A DNA stretch of 64,000 nt from Vicia villosa (lineage: Eukaryota > Streptophyta > Magnoliopsida > Fabales > Fabaceae), in contig NC_081185.1 of the NCBI RefSeq assembly GCF_029867415.1, forward strand, positions 115,551,466-115,615,465, given 5' to 3'. Within the stretch, counting starts at the first letter, position 1, and each line of letters opens with the position of its first letter. The position numbers were made by a program, and so were the translations under genes. This document shows positions 1 through 11,164 of this stretch, in pieces. The notes under the pieces are model-generated. The model was not told the origin of the DNA and made no database searches. It worked only from the letters and a program-made list of their open reading frames with translations.

Positions 1-637
1 GAAAGAAGTTGTTCCACCGGATATCTGAATGAGACAAAGACATAATCTTGCGAGACCATTGCATTCTTTGTTCATTTCTCAACACTGATCGGGGAAGATG
101 AAATGTAAACCATCTAGCCAGTAGTGGTATACAGCACATAAGAGTTCCTCGTCTCTTCATGGTACGAGTGTGTAGATAATGTAGAATGTCTCCTAGCAAG
201 GTTGGTACCGGGTTACGTTTTAGGTAAAGGTTGATAATGTGTACACTTATGAACTGGTCGGGATTAGGGAATAAAACCAACCCATAGATCAAAAGAGCCA
301 TAACCTCCTCAAAAGCTGGATAACTTTTGTTTTCTAGTAGTAATCGAGCCTTTTCCATTAAGAACTTAGCAAGCAAACCCTTGATTCCAATCTTTGTTTC
401 CCAATTGGACTCGATTTCTGACTTTCGCAAATGTAAGGCAGCAGCAATGATTTCAGGTTTTGGAATCCTTTCTAAACCAGTGAAAGGTAGTTGATCCCGA
501 ACAGGTAATCCAATTAGTTCAGAAAATTCTTCCAAGGTGGGTACTAACTGGTAATCAGGAAACGTAAAGCAATGATGTTCGGGATCAAAGAACTGAAACA
601 GGACCCGTATCATGTCTTCTTCAAATTTTGAGGTAAC
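1..637 (-). pseudogene. Ogre ORF1 (DUF7745-like), distal part, interrupted
   Basis: Reading the minus strand from 637 down gives about 210 codons without a stop, running off the window edge. The peptide contains FPDYQLVPTLEEFSELIGLP and, further on, LLARWFTFHLP. I recognise this as the DUF7745-type protein encoded upstream of gag in legume Ogre/Tat retrotransposons; its function is unknown. The start of the same ORF lies at 11036-11164. The two halves are in frame once the 10.4-kb insert and one copy of the 5-bp duplication are discounted, so this ORF was open when Ogre-1 landed in it. The family assignment is from memory; the frame continuity is read directly. Confidence 0.8.
633..637. repeat. 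Target-site duplication of Ogre-1, left copy (GTAAC)
   Basis: GTAAC sits directly before the LTR terminus TGTAACTCGG at 638. It matches 11031-11035 exactly. Confidence 0.93.
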
Positions 638-786
638 TGTAACTCGGTGAACTGACTTTTATTTTTAATAAGCAACAATGTTGCGGTGAGCATGAGTCGC
701 CACCGACTTTTATTTTGTCCAATGTTAGGAAGGGTAAAAAGTATAGAAAAAGACCCTTTAAAAAGAAAACGGGCTCGGGGGGTAAG

Positions 787-836
787 TTATGAAAAGGGAA
801 GGTGCAAGCACCCTTTTCATCCGTAGTTATCTACGG
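787..836 (-). other. Double hairpin near the Ogre-1 LTR 3' end
   Basis: Two adjacent inverted repeats lie here. The first pairs ATGAAAAG (789-796) with CTTTTCAT (813-820) and has an inner GGTGC/GCACC stem (801-805 with 808-812). The second pairs CCGTAG (821-826) with CTACGG (831-836) around a TTAT loop. The same structure lies in the 5' LTR at offset +7521. A third Ogre LTR (26516-26557) has the same architecture with compensatory stem changes. An RNA role is inferred. Confidence 0.7.
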
Positions 837-3035
837 GCTCTTAATTTGCTTAGCTCAATGTTTGTTTGTTTTGAGTTGAAAAATGGGCGTAAGGACTTTA
901 GCGTAAATGCGTAGCCTTAGTTTTTCGAAAGAGTGTTGAAAAGATATTTTGTTGAGCTAGGCTGATTAAGAACACTACCCTAACTAATTGATCTTTTTCT
1001 ATACTTTTTACGGTTCCTAGGATTATCCATACTATGTAGAAGTAGGAAATCCTTGTTTATATTGGACGTACAGGTCATCGAAGGGTCATCGAGGTCGTTT
1101 GACGGCAACAGGTAGAGGTACCTTTAGCAAATTCAAAGGGACAATCATCTTTCCGTAGGCAATAGTTCGAGGGACTAGATCATGTATTCGTAGGCAACAT
1201 CGAGGGTCATCGAGGGACCATGATCTTTGATGATTTTTGAGTCGAGGGACATTTGCTATGGGTACCTCTATATTCGAGGGACACGACCATTATATCCGTA
1301 AGGCAACAAGAGGGGCGTACCCTAAGAGTGAGTGCGTGCAAAGTGTGTTGTATTCGTTTATATTTAATCTTGAGTTTTTATGTGATCTATCGTTTCATTT
1401 ATCTTGCCATACACACCCTAATTAGCATACATCTAAACAAAATATAATAAAAATACGGAAATTTAAAAATACGGGAAAGAGATTCACTATAATGTTTACA
1501 TTTGGACCTATATACATTCTAATGACAAAATAAAATCTATAAGACAAAACACGCGGCATACAAGGGATTTCGAGATGAGAAAAGAATCGGGAGGAAGTAA
1601 TGTTTGATGGTTAATTAAATAAATTTTAATTGAAATTTTGATTCTAGGTTATCTTAAATTAATTATAAATGAAATCGTTTGTTACTATCCTAATTATTAA
1701 TTCTAAATCTAAGTAATTGGTTAGTTTAAAAAATTATGTAAGAACTATTTATCCAAAAGAAATAAAAGTGAAGTTGGGCTTAAGAAAGATTGGCCCAAAT
1801 AGAACAAACATAAACAGCAGCGGAGGTGTATTCCACAGAATAGAGGTAATGATGAAGCAATCCGGATTGGGCCTGTCTCATTTGACCCAATGTCAATTGG
1901 GGTAAAAAGACACCCTAAAATTTAGAGGTGTGGTCTGCCTCTTTTTGCACGTGAGTTTCTCTGTTTTGATATCCAAATGCAACAAACCTTCATCTTCTCT
2001 CAACCAAAAATCATCTTTCTCCTTCTGTTCTTCATGGAAGCAAACATACCTACATGATTCACCACACATCAACACAAAAATGTACAATTAAATGAGTGCG
2101 TAACTTACCTTCCGGACCGATGACAACCCAAACGGATCTCTATCATGTGACGGCAGCCGGTAGCCTTGGCGCTTGGTCGCTGTGGTGGAGGTTGGTTCTC
2201 GCGGCTATGGCGGAGAAATTCTGGTGCGGCGGTTTTCAGTGGAGACCGTTCTGATCTGCAAGAAGAAAATAATAACGTTTATGCAATTTATATTGTTAGT
2301 TTGATGTTAGCATTATTAATGAAATGCAATCTATCGAGTGCGATAGCAAGTGAGGTCGAGAGATAACGGAGAGAGTTTTCTTTTACTTCACTGTTTTTGA
2401 AAACTGAAGCATGAATCAAGAGAGTTCCGAGCAGTCACGGAGAACATCGAAAGAAATTTTTTTGTGTTGTGTTATTTTCCTTTTTTCACTGAGAAATCAT
2501 GTACGATTTGTATTGAAAGTATGCCATGAGTTTAAAAGAAACTTGTTTTGTTAATGTTTTGATTTTATTGCTATAACAAAAATAAATGGATTAGTGGAAT
2601 TTAGTATGCTAATGGTTAATGGTTAAAAAGTTTAAATGTTAGATCTGGATAACCATCAAATTGTTTGTGGAAAGATGGAAAATTATTGTTGATCGGAAGA
2701 ATAAAAAACAATACATGAAAGAGAGTGACAACCTGCGCCCTGTTATTTTTTGTCTGTAGAAATATATACATGAATTATATGTACAGTGTCAGGAAAATAT
2801 AACTTAAAAATATATTACCATTAAATAATCATCATATGGTTTAAAATTAAACATCGAAAATAAAATAGGGGGCCTCATATGTTAATCATTGGCCAAAATA
2901 TAGAAATTGAAAAAAAGAGTTTCGGAAGAAAGTGTGAAAAAAAAGTTGAAAAATTATTGATAAAAGTGTGACGGGAAATTGCGAGAAATTGTTGATTAGA
3001 AAATTGTTAGTGAAAAAATGTGAAGGTAGAGTGCT

Positions 3036-3044
3036 CTATTTATA
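3036..3044 (-). promoter_or_regulatory. TATA box of the Ogre-1 LTR (3' copy)
   Basis: The minus strand reads TCTATAAATAGAGCACTC, a strong plant TATA box, about 465 bp into the LTR. Transcription would start near 3010. The identical site in the 5' LTR is 10557-10565. Confidence 0.65.
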
Positions 3045-3206
3045 GACTGGAATTAGGTCAAAACCGATCCTAAAAAGGAAATGATCCAACTCAAAAGGCC
3101 CATGGACCTTCTTGATCCCCAAGATTAAGAACCTGGACGTACTTGTGTCCAGGTGCGTTCAAGTGCAAAAAAAAAAAAGATTAAAAAATAGTTTAAAACA
3201 TAGAAA

Positions 3207-3278
3207 TGCACCAAGCGGGAATTGAACCCATGACTTTTTACTTACAACTCTTACTTCTTAACCAACTGAGCTATGTTA
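3207..3278 (-). other. tRNA-like sequence in U3 of the Ogre-1 3' LTR
   Basis: On the minus strand TAGCTCAGTTGG (A-box-like, 3262-3273) is followed 33 bases later by GGTTCAATTCCC (B-box-like, 3217-3228). The spacing is tRNA-like, but I cannot form a good acceptor or anticodon stem, so it is a degenerate tRNA-derived sequence and not a working tRNA gene. It lies about 170 bp upstream of the TATA box. The copy in the other LTR is 10728-10799. Confidence 0.5.
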
Positions 3279-3509
3279 TTTATTTGAAATAAAAAGCCAA
3301 TTGAAAGTATGTGAAGCATCGGTCAACATTTTTCTATTTATTAAAATATAAATAATTTATGAGTAAACTATTATATTTTAACATAGACTTTAAACCGAAT
3401 ATTTATAAAATTCAGGATATCAATGTAAATGAATCCGAGATTTTATAAAATCCAATGTTTTGAAATAGCTTTGAATTTTTGAAAAGTGGGCAAATTTTGG
3501 GGTATGACA

Positions 3510-3530
3510 GCTGCCCCTGTTCAATCTTCT
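3510..3530 (-). other. Polypurine tract of Ogre-1
   Basis: On the minus strand this reads AGAAGATTGAACAGGGGCAG before the 3' LTR start TGTCATACC. A purine run next to the LTR fits a plus-strand primer site. Confidence 0.6.
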
Positions 3531-3659
3531 TAAACCTGAGGATGTAGATTGGCTTGTGTGCCAGTCGGAATCTGAAGGTGGAAGAGGATTGAACACTAGA
3601 ATACCAAGAAATTTGCCCTTGCGGATGTAGGGATTTTTCACAGATGGGATTAAAGATGC

Positions 3660-4805
3660 CATCCAGCCATTAATAATATGAAAGTCAGAATGAGTCGTAC
3701 ATTAGACTATATCCGAGCTTGAAGCATTGATAAGTGTTTGTTGGAATCTGAAGGAGATGTCGGAAAGAGCCGTACATTAGACTACATTTGAAGAGTGAAC
3801 CATAAAATATACTTCATTTGAGAGAATGAGTCATTCATTAGACTATATCTGAAGGAGCATGTCAGAACGAGCCATACATTAGACTATATCCGGTAGAGAG
3901 TGTCAGAACGAGTCATTCATTAGACCACATCTGGAAGCAGGACATCAGAACGAGCCATACATTAGACTATATCCGGTAGAGAGTGTCAGAACGAGTCATT
4001 CATTAGACCATATCTGGAAGCAGGGCATCAGAACGAGTTATTCATTAAACCATATCTGAAGGAGAACATCAGAACGAGCCATACATTAGACCATATCTGA
4101 TGAAGGATGTCAGAACGAATCATTCATTAGACCACATCTGGAAGCAGGACATCAGAACGAGCCATACATTAGACTATATCCGGTAGAAAGTGTCAGAATG
4201 AGTCATTCATTAGACCATATCTGGGAGCAGGACATCAGAACGAGTTATTCATTGAACCATATTTGAAGAGGAATACCAGAACGGGTCGTACATTATACCA
4301 TATCTGGAAGTAGGACATCAGAACGAGTTATTCATTAAACCATATCTGAAGAGGAATACCAGAACGGGTCGTACATTAGACCATATCTGGAAGTAGGACA
4401 TCAGAACGAGTTATTCATTAAACCATATCTGAAGAGGAATACCAGAACGGGTCGTACATTAGACCATATCTGGAAGTAGGACATCAGAACGAGTTATTCA
4501 TTAAACCATATCTGAAGAGGAATACCAGAACGGGTCGTACATTAGACCATATCTGGAAGTAGGACATCAGAACGAGTTATTCATTAAACCATATCTGAAG
4601 AGGAATACCAGAACGGGTCGTACATTAGACCATATCTGGAAGTAGGACATCAGAACGAGTTATTCATTAAACCATATCTGAAGAGGAATACCAGAACGGG
4701 TCGTACATTAGACCATATCTGGAAGGATGTCAGAACGAGCCGTACATTAGACCATATCTGATGAAGGATGTCAGAACGAGTCATTCATTAGACCATATCT
4801 GAAAG
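3660..4805. repeat. Tandem repeat array in the Ogre-1 3' untranslated region
   Basis: The array is built from modules of about 41 bp carrying cores such as CAGAACGAG, CATTCATTAGACC and CATATCTGG. The edges are divergent. The centre (4321-4735) is five almost identical 83-bp dimers with starts at 4321, 4404, 4487, 4570 and 4653. This points to recent local amplification of a two-module unit. Hypervariable tandem arrays in Ogre 3' untranslated regions are a known source of satellite DNA. Confidence 0.92.
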
Positions 4806-6789
4806 AGCCATACTTTAGGCTGCATTTAATTTTGTTGACGATAGTTGCCTGACCGATTGGTCAACCTGAAAGATAAAGTTGGTTTTATGCAATGTCATGA
4901 TGTATGTATTGTATGTTTTTTGAAATGAATGAGACTGTTATGCATATGCCATGAGATGTATGATGTATGAATGAAAATGTTGTTAATGATGACAGTAAAT
5001 TGTATCAGTGTTTTGCGGGGAAATTAAATCCCTAGCTCTTCAGCGCCTTTGAGAGATTATTTGAATCTCGACTTGACTTCCCCAGATGAATTGGATAATA
5101 ACATGTCATGCCCTTCGTACGTATTGGCGTTTTAGCCAATTGAGTCCGTCGTAGGAGATATTTTTGCTTCTCGGAGCACTTCTGAAGCATGCATGTCGGG
5201 AGGGCTTCTTGAGATTTGTGCTGTTATAAGCAACATGCCCCAGTATCATGAACTTAGGAACAATGCCCCTGATTAATTCGGGTTGGAGGTAATTTTCAAC
5301 TATGCTTGGGTGAATGCCCCTGATTGTTCAACACTTCTGAGAGATTCTTCAAATCTTGACCTGATTGGCCAACGGAGTATCCAACTGATTTTGTGCCCCT
5401 GAGGGTGATCAGAATTTGAGATATTCTCGCTCGAACTCAACGGAGTTTTGAAGACAACTTGTCCCTTGAAAGGATTAAAATTTTCATCTCCAGTTTATGA
5501 TGTAAGCTTTCCTGGTGTCAAGTACTTGTTCATATGCAAAGAATGTTTATTATGAGAAACATAATTCTAATGCAAAGTTCATGTTTGTCTTGAAGTTTAA
5601 AAAGGAAATTTTTGAAAGGATGTCAAAACATCAATTTTTTTTTTATGAAAGGTGGCGCAATACCAACTCAAGTGTTTAGCAAAACTCCTAGGAGTTAGTT
5701 TACCGTATTATCGTTACAGTATGCTTTCGAATTAACCCTGCCTCAATTAGGACTTTTAAAGGTTGTAACGTGGCCAGGTTCATGGTTTTTAGAAGAAAGG
5801 ATTTTTAGGCTCGAAATTTTATTGGTGCCCACCCCCTTCGTGATGTTCTCCAACCTAAGCTCAGTTAACTCGATGTGAGCGTTCATTCTTCAAGAGGAGT
5901 TTGAGATGATTGAGGAATCAATGAGGTGTTTGGTTATGGCAATCACTATACATCTTGTTCTTGGTGTCTGATCACATGATCTTGAATTTATAGTCATACG
6001 ACTTTTCCCTTTTGTTGAGGATCTTTTTTTGTTTCCCTAACTTTTGCCTGGACAAATTCTTTTGAATTCCGGGTTTGACGTCCAGCGGGATGCCCTAACT
6101 TTTGCCTAAGTCACTTGTTTCGAGTTGTTGACTCAGCAAACTTTCTTTTCTTTTCTTTTTTTTTTCATTCTTTTCTCTCTTTTTTTTTTGCACAAATCAT
6201 GTGACCCTGAGACGTCTTCGATTGATTGGAAATATTGTGACTGCCTCATTTTTTGATTGACGAGGGATGACCATTCTGGTATTGACTTTTCCTCAATATT
6301 TTGAAAGATAGCCATTGTTGTATCCTTGGATGCGTGCTCCTGATGAATGTTGAATGCTCGATCAAGTTAACTGAGCACTACCCTGCCCCTGGGTTAAATA
6401 TGAGGGTTTTTTCGTATAGAAAAGAAAACTCCTACTTCAAAGCTCAAAGGGGTTGACAAGGGATTAACTTCCTTATATCTCCAGTGTTTGGGAATTTGAA
6501 ACAATGCCTGTACATCATCAACAGGGTTTTACTCGAAAGCACACCATTTGAGATTATTGGTATTATGTGTTCGTCATTCTCCCTTCAGAGTCATCATGCT
6601 TTATCACAGAGAGCTTGGTATCACAAGCAAATAAGAACATATTAGAGCGAGAGCGAATGAATTTTTACAAGACAAACATATCCAATGCATCGTTATTATA
6701 GTTCAAAAACAAACAAGTATTGCATATAAACAGTATTAACAAGAACAAGAAAGATTACGCATGAAAATGCATGAGAAATTACGAATTGC
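4806..6789 (-). other. Ogre-1 interior, non-coding 3' region
   Basis: I find no supported coding sequence here. It is an extended 3' leader-like stretch between the gag remnant and the tandem array, with a pyrimidine-rich tract near 6140-6190. Confidence 0.6.
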
Positions 6790-6976
6790 CAACATTGAGG
6801 AGATTTTCTCCGTATGGACTTATTGCTTCAGAAGATCCGTTGAGGAAAGGAGAACTTCAAATCTGGCACGCAGGTGTGAATGTGATAGCTTTTGCATCAA
6901 TCAGGTCTTGAGTCTTGCCTCTGAACGGATGACAATCATCAATCGAATGGCCAAGTGCCCCAGTGTGGAAAATAAA
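6790..6976 (-). pseudogene. Ogre gag remnant
   Basis: The minus strand reads FHTGALGHSIDDCHPFRG, then QDLIDAKAITFTPA. This resembles the Ogre/Tat gag-pol segment with a CxxH...GH...DC zinc-binding pattern followed by a LIDxKxxTFTP motif. A stop follows shortly after, and no protease or polymerase continues downstream. It is the only coding trace I recognise in Ogre-1. It suggests the element arose by internal deletion of a full-length Ogre. Confidence 0.6.
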
Positions 6977-8136
6977 CCTGGCGTTTGTATTGGAAACTGC
7001 AGATTACTTCTAGGGAGAAGATTCTGACGAAGCCACACAGGAGTTGTAAGTATCTAGCTTTAGGGATTTGAGGAAGAAGATGAGAAACTCGTTGTCTGGA
7101 AACAATTTTGTTGAAGAACTTCGACTTCCATCTTTGAACGCCCTTCTTTAAGAATCAAGCTCACCATATCCAGTGGGTCATAGCCTCTGATTCGGGGTAT
7201 GGTACTTTTGAGCTTAAAGGCATGTGGCTAAGGAAAATAAATCCTCTTGCCCCTTGATAGGAATTGTACCCTTGAGTTTGAAGGCATCTGGCTAGAGGAA
7301 AATAAATCCTCTTGCCCCTTGACAGAAGTTTAGGCTCTTAATAATCCTTCCATAGTACCTGAAAAGTATGCGCCATGAATCCCTAAGATCCTTGAAAAAG
7401 GTTAGTCAACATGTTAGGTAAAAGCATAAGGTAATATGGACAAGTAAGTCCTACACACAAAACCTGCAAGGAAATCAAATTGTTAGGGTATAAACAAATT
7501 CTGCAAGGAAACCAAACGGTTAGATAATGAACACAAACAAGTCACACAAGTAGCCTTAGGTTTAAAGGCTTGTATGAAGTCCATAGGTAAGTACCCTACC
7601 CACTGAAGTTAAGTTGGTTCAACCTGTCCTAGATAAAGATCGGGTTCTAGAGAGCTCATATCATTGACCTTTCTCGAAGGCGCTTATTTCAGTTCGGCGA
7701 TCGAATCACCAACCGAAAAGGTCCCGAAAGTCCAGTCCATATGAGTGTAGCTTCGAGTATCAACCAACTTCAGTCGGAACCAAAGCCAGCCATCTCGCTA
7801 CTTTCTAAAAGGCCAAAGTTTAGTTCAACTAAGGTTCTAGGGGCGAATTAGTGCTTAATGACACCACGTGGTAGCCAAGCATTTCCTCGAGTCGGATTCC
7901 AAGGAACACCAGGACAAACCAATGTGTCGCACTAACGATGGCCATCAGATCAACCACATCAGTATACGCTGTGCAGTCTCCTTGATCTCATGCCATTTAC
8001 CTAAGGTACTCAGATCCGGGTGTAGGATCTTTCACACAATAACAATCCCAAACAACCTTTAAGAATAAAGCATACAAACAAACAATTAAAAACAATTATA
8101 ATGAACTAAGCCCTAAGGTAAACCCCTCTTAAAGAC
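6977..8136 (-). other. Ogre-1 5' leader
   Basis: Non-coding leader between primer site and gag remnant. Segments such as GTTTAAAGGCTTG and ACCTGTCCTAGA recur in Ogre-2 at 11297-11372, so the two elements share leader ancestry. Confidence 0.65.
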
Positions 8137-8154
8137 TCCCCAGCAGAGTCGCCA
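8137..8154 (-). other. Primer-binding site of Ogre-1 (tRNA-Arg type)
   Basis: On the minus strand TGGCGACTCTGCTGGGGA starts four bases after the 5' LTR end. This is the tRNA-Arg-complementary primer site known for Ogre elements, and it fixes the element's orientation. Confidence 0.85.
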
Positions 8155-10556
8155 GTTCTGTAACTCGGTGAACTGACTTTTATTTTTAATAAGCAACAAT
8201 GTTGCGGTGAGCATGAGTCGCCACCGACTTTTATTTTGTCCAATGTTAGGAAGGGTAAAAAGTACAGAAAAAGACCCTTTAAAAAGAAAACGGGCTCGGG
8301 GGGTAAGTTATGAAAAGGGAAGGTGCAAGCACCCTTTTCATCCGTAGTTATCTACGGGCTCTTAATTTGCTTAGCTCAATGTTTGTTTGTTTTGAGTTGA
8401 AAAATGGGCGTAAGGACTTTAGCGTAAATGCGTAGCCTTAGTTTTTCGAAAGAGTGTTGAAAAGATATTTTGTTGAGCTAGGCTGATTAAGAACACTACC
8501 CTAACTAATTGATCTTTTTCTATACTTTTTACGGTTCCTAGGATTATCCATACTATGTAGAAGTAGGAAATCCTTGTTTATATTGGACGTACAGGTCATC
8601 GAAGGGTCATCGAGGTCGTTTGACGGCAACAGGTAGAGGTACCTTTAGCAAATTCAAAGGGACAATCATCTTTCCGTAGGCAATAGTTCGAGGGACTAGA
8701 TCATGTATTCGTAGGCAACATCGAGGGTCATCGAGGGACCATGATCTTTGATGATTTTTGAGTCGAGGGACATTTGCTATGGGTACCTCTATATTCGAGG
8801 GACACGACCATTATATCCGTAAGGCAACAAGAGGGGCGTACCCTAAGAGTGAGTGCGTGCAAAGTGTGTTGTATTCGTTTATATTTAATCTTGAGTTTTT
8901 ATGTGATCTATCGTTTCATTTATCTTGCCATACACACCCTAATTAGCATACATCTAAACAAAATATAATAAAAATACGGAAATTTAAAAATACGGGAAAG
9001 AGATTCACTATAATGTTTACATTTGGACCTATATACATTCTAATGACAAAATAAAATCTATAAGACAAAACACGCGGCATACAAGGGATTTCGAGATGAG
9101 AAAAGAATCGGGAGGAAGTAATGTTTGATGGTTAATTAAATAAATTTTAATTGAAATTTTGATTCTAGGTTATCTTAAATTAATTATAAATGAAAACGTT
9201 TGTTACTATCCTAATTATTAATTCTAAATCTAAGTAATTGGTTAGTTTAAAAAATTATGTAAGAACTATTTATCCAAAAGAAATAAAAGTGAAGTTGGGC
9301 TTAAGAAAGATTGGCCCAAATAGAACAAACATAAACAGCAGCGGAGGTGTATTCCACAGAATAGAGGTAATGATGAAGCAATCCGGATTGGGCCTGTCTC
9401 ATTTGACCCAATGTCAATTGGGGTAAAAAGAAACCCTAAAATTTAGAGGTGTGGTCCGCCTCTTTTTGCACGTGAGTTTCTCTGTTTTGATATCCAAATG
9501 CAACAAACCTTCATCTTCTCTCAACCAAAAATCATCTTTCTCCTTCTGTTCTTCATGGAAGCAAACATACCTACATGATTCACCACACATCAACACAAAA
9601 ATGTACAATTAAATGAGTGCGTAACTTACCTTCCGGACCGATGACAACCCAAACGGATCTCTATCATGTGACGGCAGCCGGTAGCCTTGGCGCTTGGTCG
9701 CTGTGGTGGAGGTTGGTTCTCGCGGCTATGGCGGAGAAATTCTGGTGCGGCGGTTTTCAGTGGAGACCGTTCTGATCTGCAAGAAGAAAATAATAACGTT
9801 TATGCAATTTATATTGTTAGTTTGATGTTAGCATTATTAATGAAATGCAATCTATCGAGTGCGATAGCAAGTGAGGTCGAGAGATAACGGAGAGAGTTTT
9901 CTTTTACTTCACTGTTTTTGAAAACTGAAGCATGAATCAAGAGAGTTCCGAGCAGTCACGGAGAACATCGAAAGAAATTTTTTTGTGTTGTGTTATTTTC
10001 CTTTTTTCACTGAGAAATCATGTACGATTTGTATTGAAAGTATGCCATGAGTTTAAAAGAAACTTGTTTTGTTAATGTTTTGATTTTATTGCTATAACAA
10101 AAATAAATGGATTAGTGGAATTTAGTATGCTAATGGTTAATGGTTAAAAAGGTTAAATGTTAGATCTGGATAACCATCAAATTGTTTGTGGAAAGATGGA
10201 AAATTATTGTTGATCGGAAGAATAAAAAACAATACATGAAAGAGAGTGACAACCTGCGCCCTGTTATTTTTTGTCTGTAGAAATATATACATGAATTATA
10301 TGTACAGTGTCAGGAAAATATAACTTAAAAATATATTACCATTAAATAATCATCATATGGTTTAAAATTAAACATCGAAAATAAAATAGGGGGCCTCATA
10401 TGTTAATCATTGGCCGAAATATAGAAATTGAAAAAAAGAGTTTCGGAAGAAAGTGTGAAAAAAAAGTTGAAAAATTATTGATAAAAGTGTGACGGGAAAT
10501 TGCGAGAAATTGTTGATTAGAAAATTGTTAGTGAAAAAATGTGAAGGTAGAGTGCT

Positions 10557-10565
10557 CTATTTATA
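10557..10565 (-). promoter_or_regulatory. TATA box of the Ogre-1 5' LTR (active-side copy)
   Basis: TATAAATAG on the minus strand, at the same place as in the other LTR. This copy would drive transcription into the element body. Confidence 0.65.
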
Positions 10566-10727
10566 GACTGGAATTAGGTCAAAACCGATCCTAAAAAGGA
10601 AATGATCCAACTCAAAAGGCCCATGGACCTTCTTGATCCCCAAGATTAAGAACCTGGACGTACTTGTGTCCAGGTGCGTTCAGGTGCAAAAAAAAAAAAG
10701 ATTAAAAAATAGTTTAAAACATAGAAA

Positions 10728-10799
10728 TGCACCAAGCGGGAATTGAACCCATGACTTTTTACTTACAACTCTTACTTCTTAACCAACTGAGCTATGTTA
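10728..10799 (-). other. tRNA-like sequence in U3 of the Ogre-1 5' LTR
   Basis: Second copy of the tRNA-like segment at 3207-3278, with the same A-box-like and B-box-like cores. It is present here only because it is part of the LTR. Confidence 0.5.
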
Positions 10800-11030
10800 T
10801 TTATTTGAAATAAAAAGCCAATTGAAAGTATGTGAAGCATCGGTCAACATTTTTCTATTTATTAAAATATAAATAATTTATGAGTAAACTATTATATTTT
10901 AACATAGACTTTAAACCGAATATTTATAAAATTCAGGATATCAATGTAAATGAATCCGAGATTTTATAAAATCCAATGTTTTGAAATAGCTTTGAATTTT
11001 TGAAAAGTGGGCAAATTTTGGGGTATGACA

Positions 11031-11035
11031 GTAAC
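11031..11035. repeat. Target-site duplication of Ogre-1, right copy (GTAAC)
   Basis: GTAAC follows the LTR end GGGGTATGACA at 11030. Counting it once restores the DUF7745 reading frame. Confidence 0.93.
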
Positions 11036-11164
11036 CAAATGGAGTAGGTGACCGTGCTTTTCGGTGAATTGAGCATTCCTGGGAAATTCTGATATTAAAT
11101 CCTTTAGTTCAGATGGCACCGTTGAGATGATGATTCGGATGTAATCTCTGGTAGCGGGAGCCAT
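11036..11164 (-). pseudogene. Ogre-2 ORF1 (DUF7745-like), start of gene
   Basis: The ATG at 11164 opens MAPATRDYIRIIISTVPSEL and stays open to the Ogre-1 insertion point. It continues in frame at 637-1. A TTGCAG just before the ATG looks like a 3' splice site. A longer ORF call starting at 11173 uses a non-ATG codon. Interrupted here, the gene cannot give a full product. Confidence 0.78.

Larger units (their letters stand above)
638..3509 (-). repeat. Ogre-1 3' LTR
   Basis: This 2,872-bp LTR is the downstream copy relative to the minus-strand element. By eye, seven substitutions separate it from 8159-11030, at 744, 1675, 1911, 1935, 2631, 2895 and 3162, and I saw no length difference. Short ORFs inside (for example 1237-1425 and 1893-2087) recur identically placed in the other LTR and resemble no protein I know. 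Confidence 0.95.
638..11030 (-). mobile_element. Ogre-1: non-autonomous Ogre-type LTR retrotransposon
   Basis: This element is 10,393 bp. Both LTRs are 2,872 bp and, on the minus strand, begin TGTCATACCCC and end GAGTTACA. The flanks are GTAAC at 633-637 and GTAAC at 11031-11035. The primer-binding site (8137-8154) has the tRNA-Arg sequence typical of Ogre, and a purine tract precedes the 3' LTR (3510-3530). The 4,649-bp interior has no protease, reverse transcriptase, RNase H or integrase. It keeps only a short gag remnant, a 5' leader and a repeat-rich 3' region, so it must have been mobilised in trans. By eye the LTRs differ at about seven positions, indicating a recent insertion. Confidence 0.93.
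8159..11030 (-). repeat. Ogre-1 5' LTR
   Basis: This is the upstream LTR of the minus-strand element. It runs from TGTCATACCCC at 11030 to GAGTTACA at 8159, immediately followed by GAA and the tRNA-Arg-type primer site. U3 would lie between 11030 and roughly 10530, with a TATA box at 10557-10565. Confidence 0.95.

Noticed and set aside
1237..2366. Small ORFs in the Ogre-1 LTRs, conserved between both copies
   Set aside because: Conservation follows from LTR identity. They have no similarity to known proteins and no sign of selection.
3207..3278. A functional tRNA gene
   Set aside because: The A-box and B-box cores are good, but acceptor and anticodon stems do not pair. Kept only as tRNA-like.
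4321..4735. Regular repeats resembling a CRISPR array
   Set aside because: Units are contiguous 83-bp tandem copies without unique spacers, in a plant retrotransposon.
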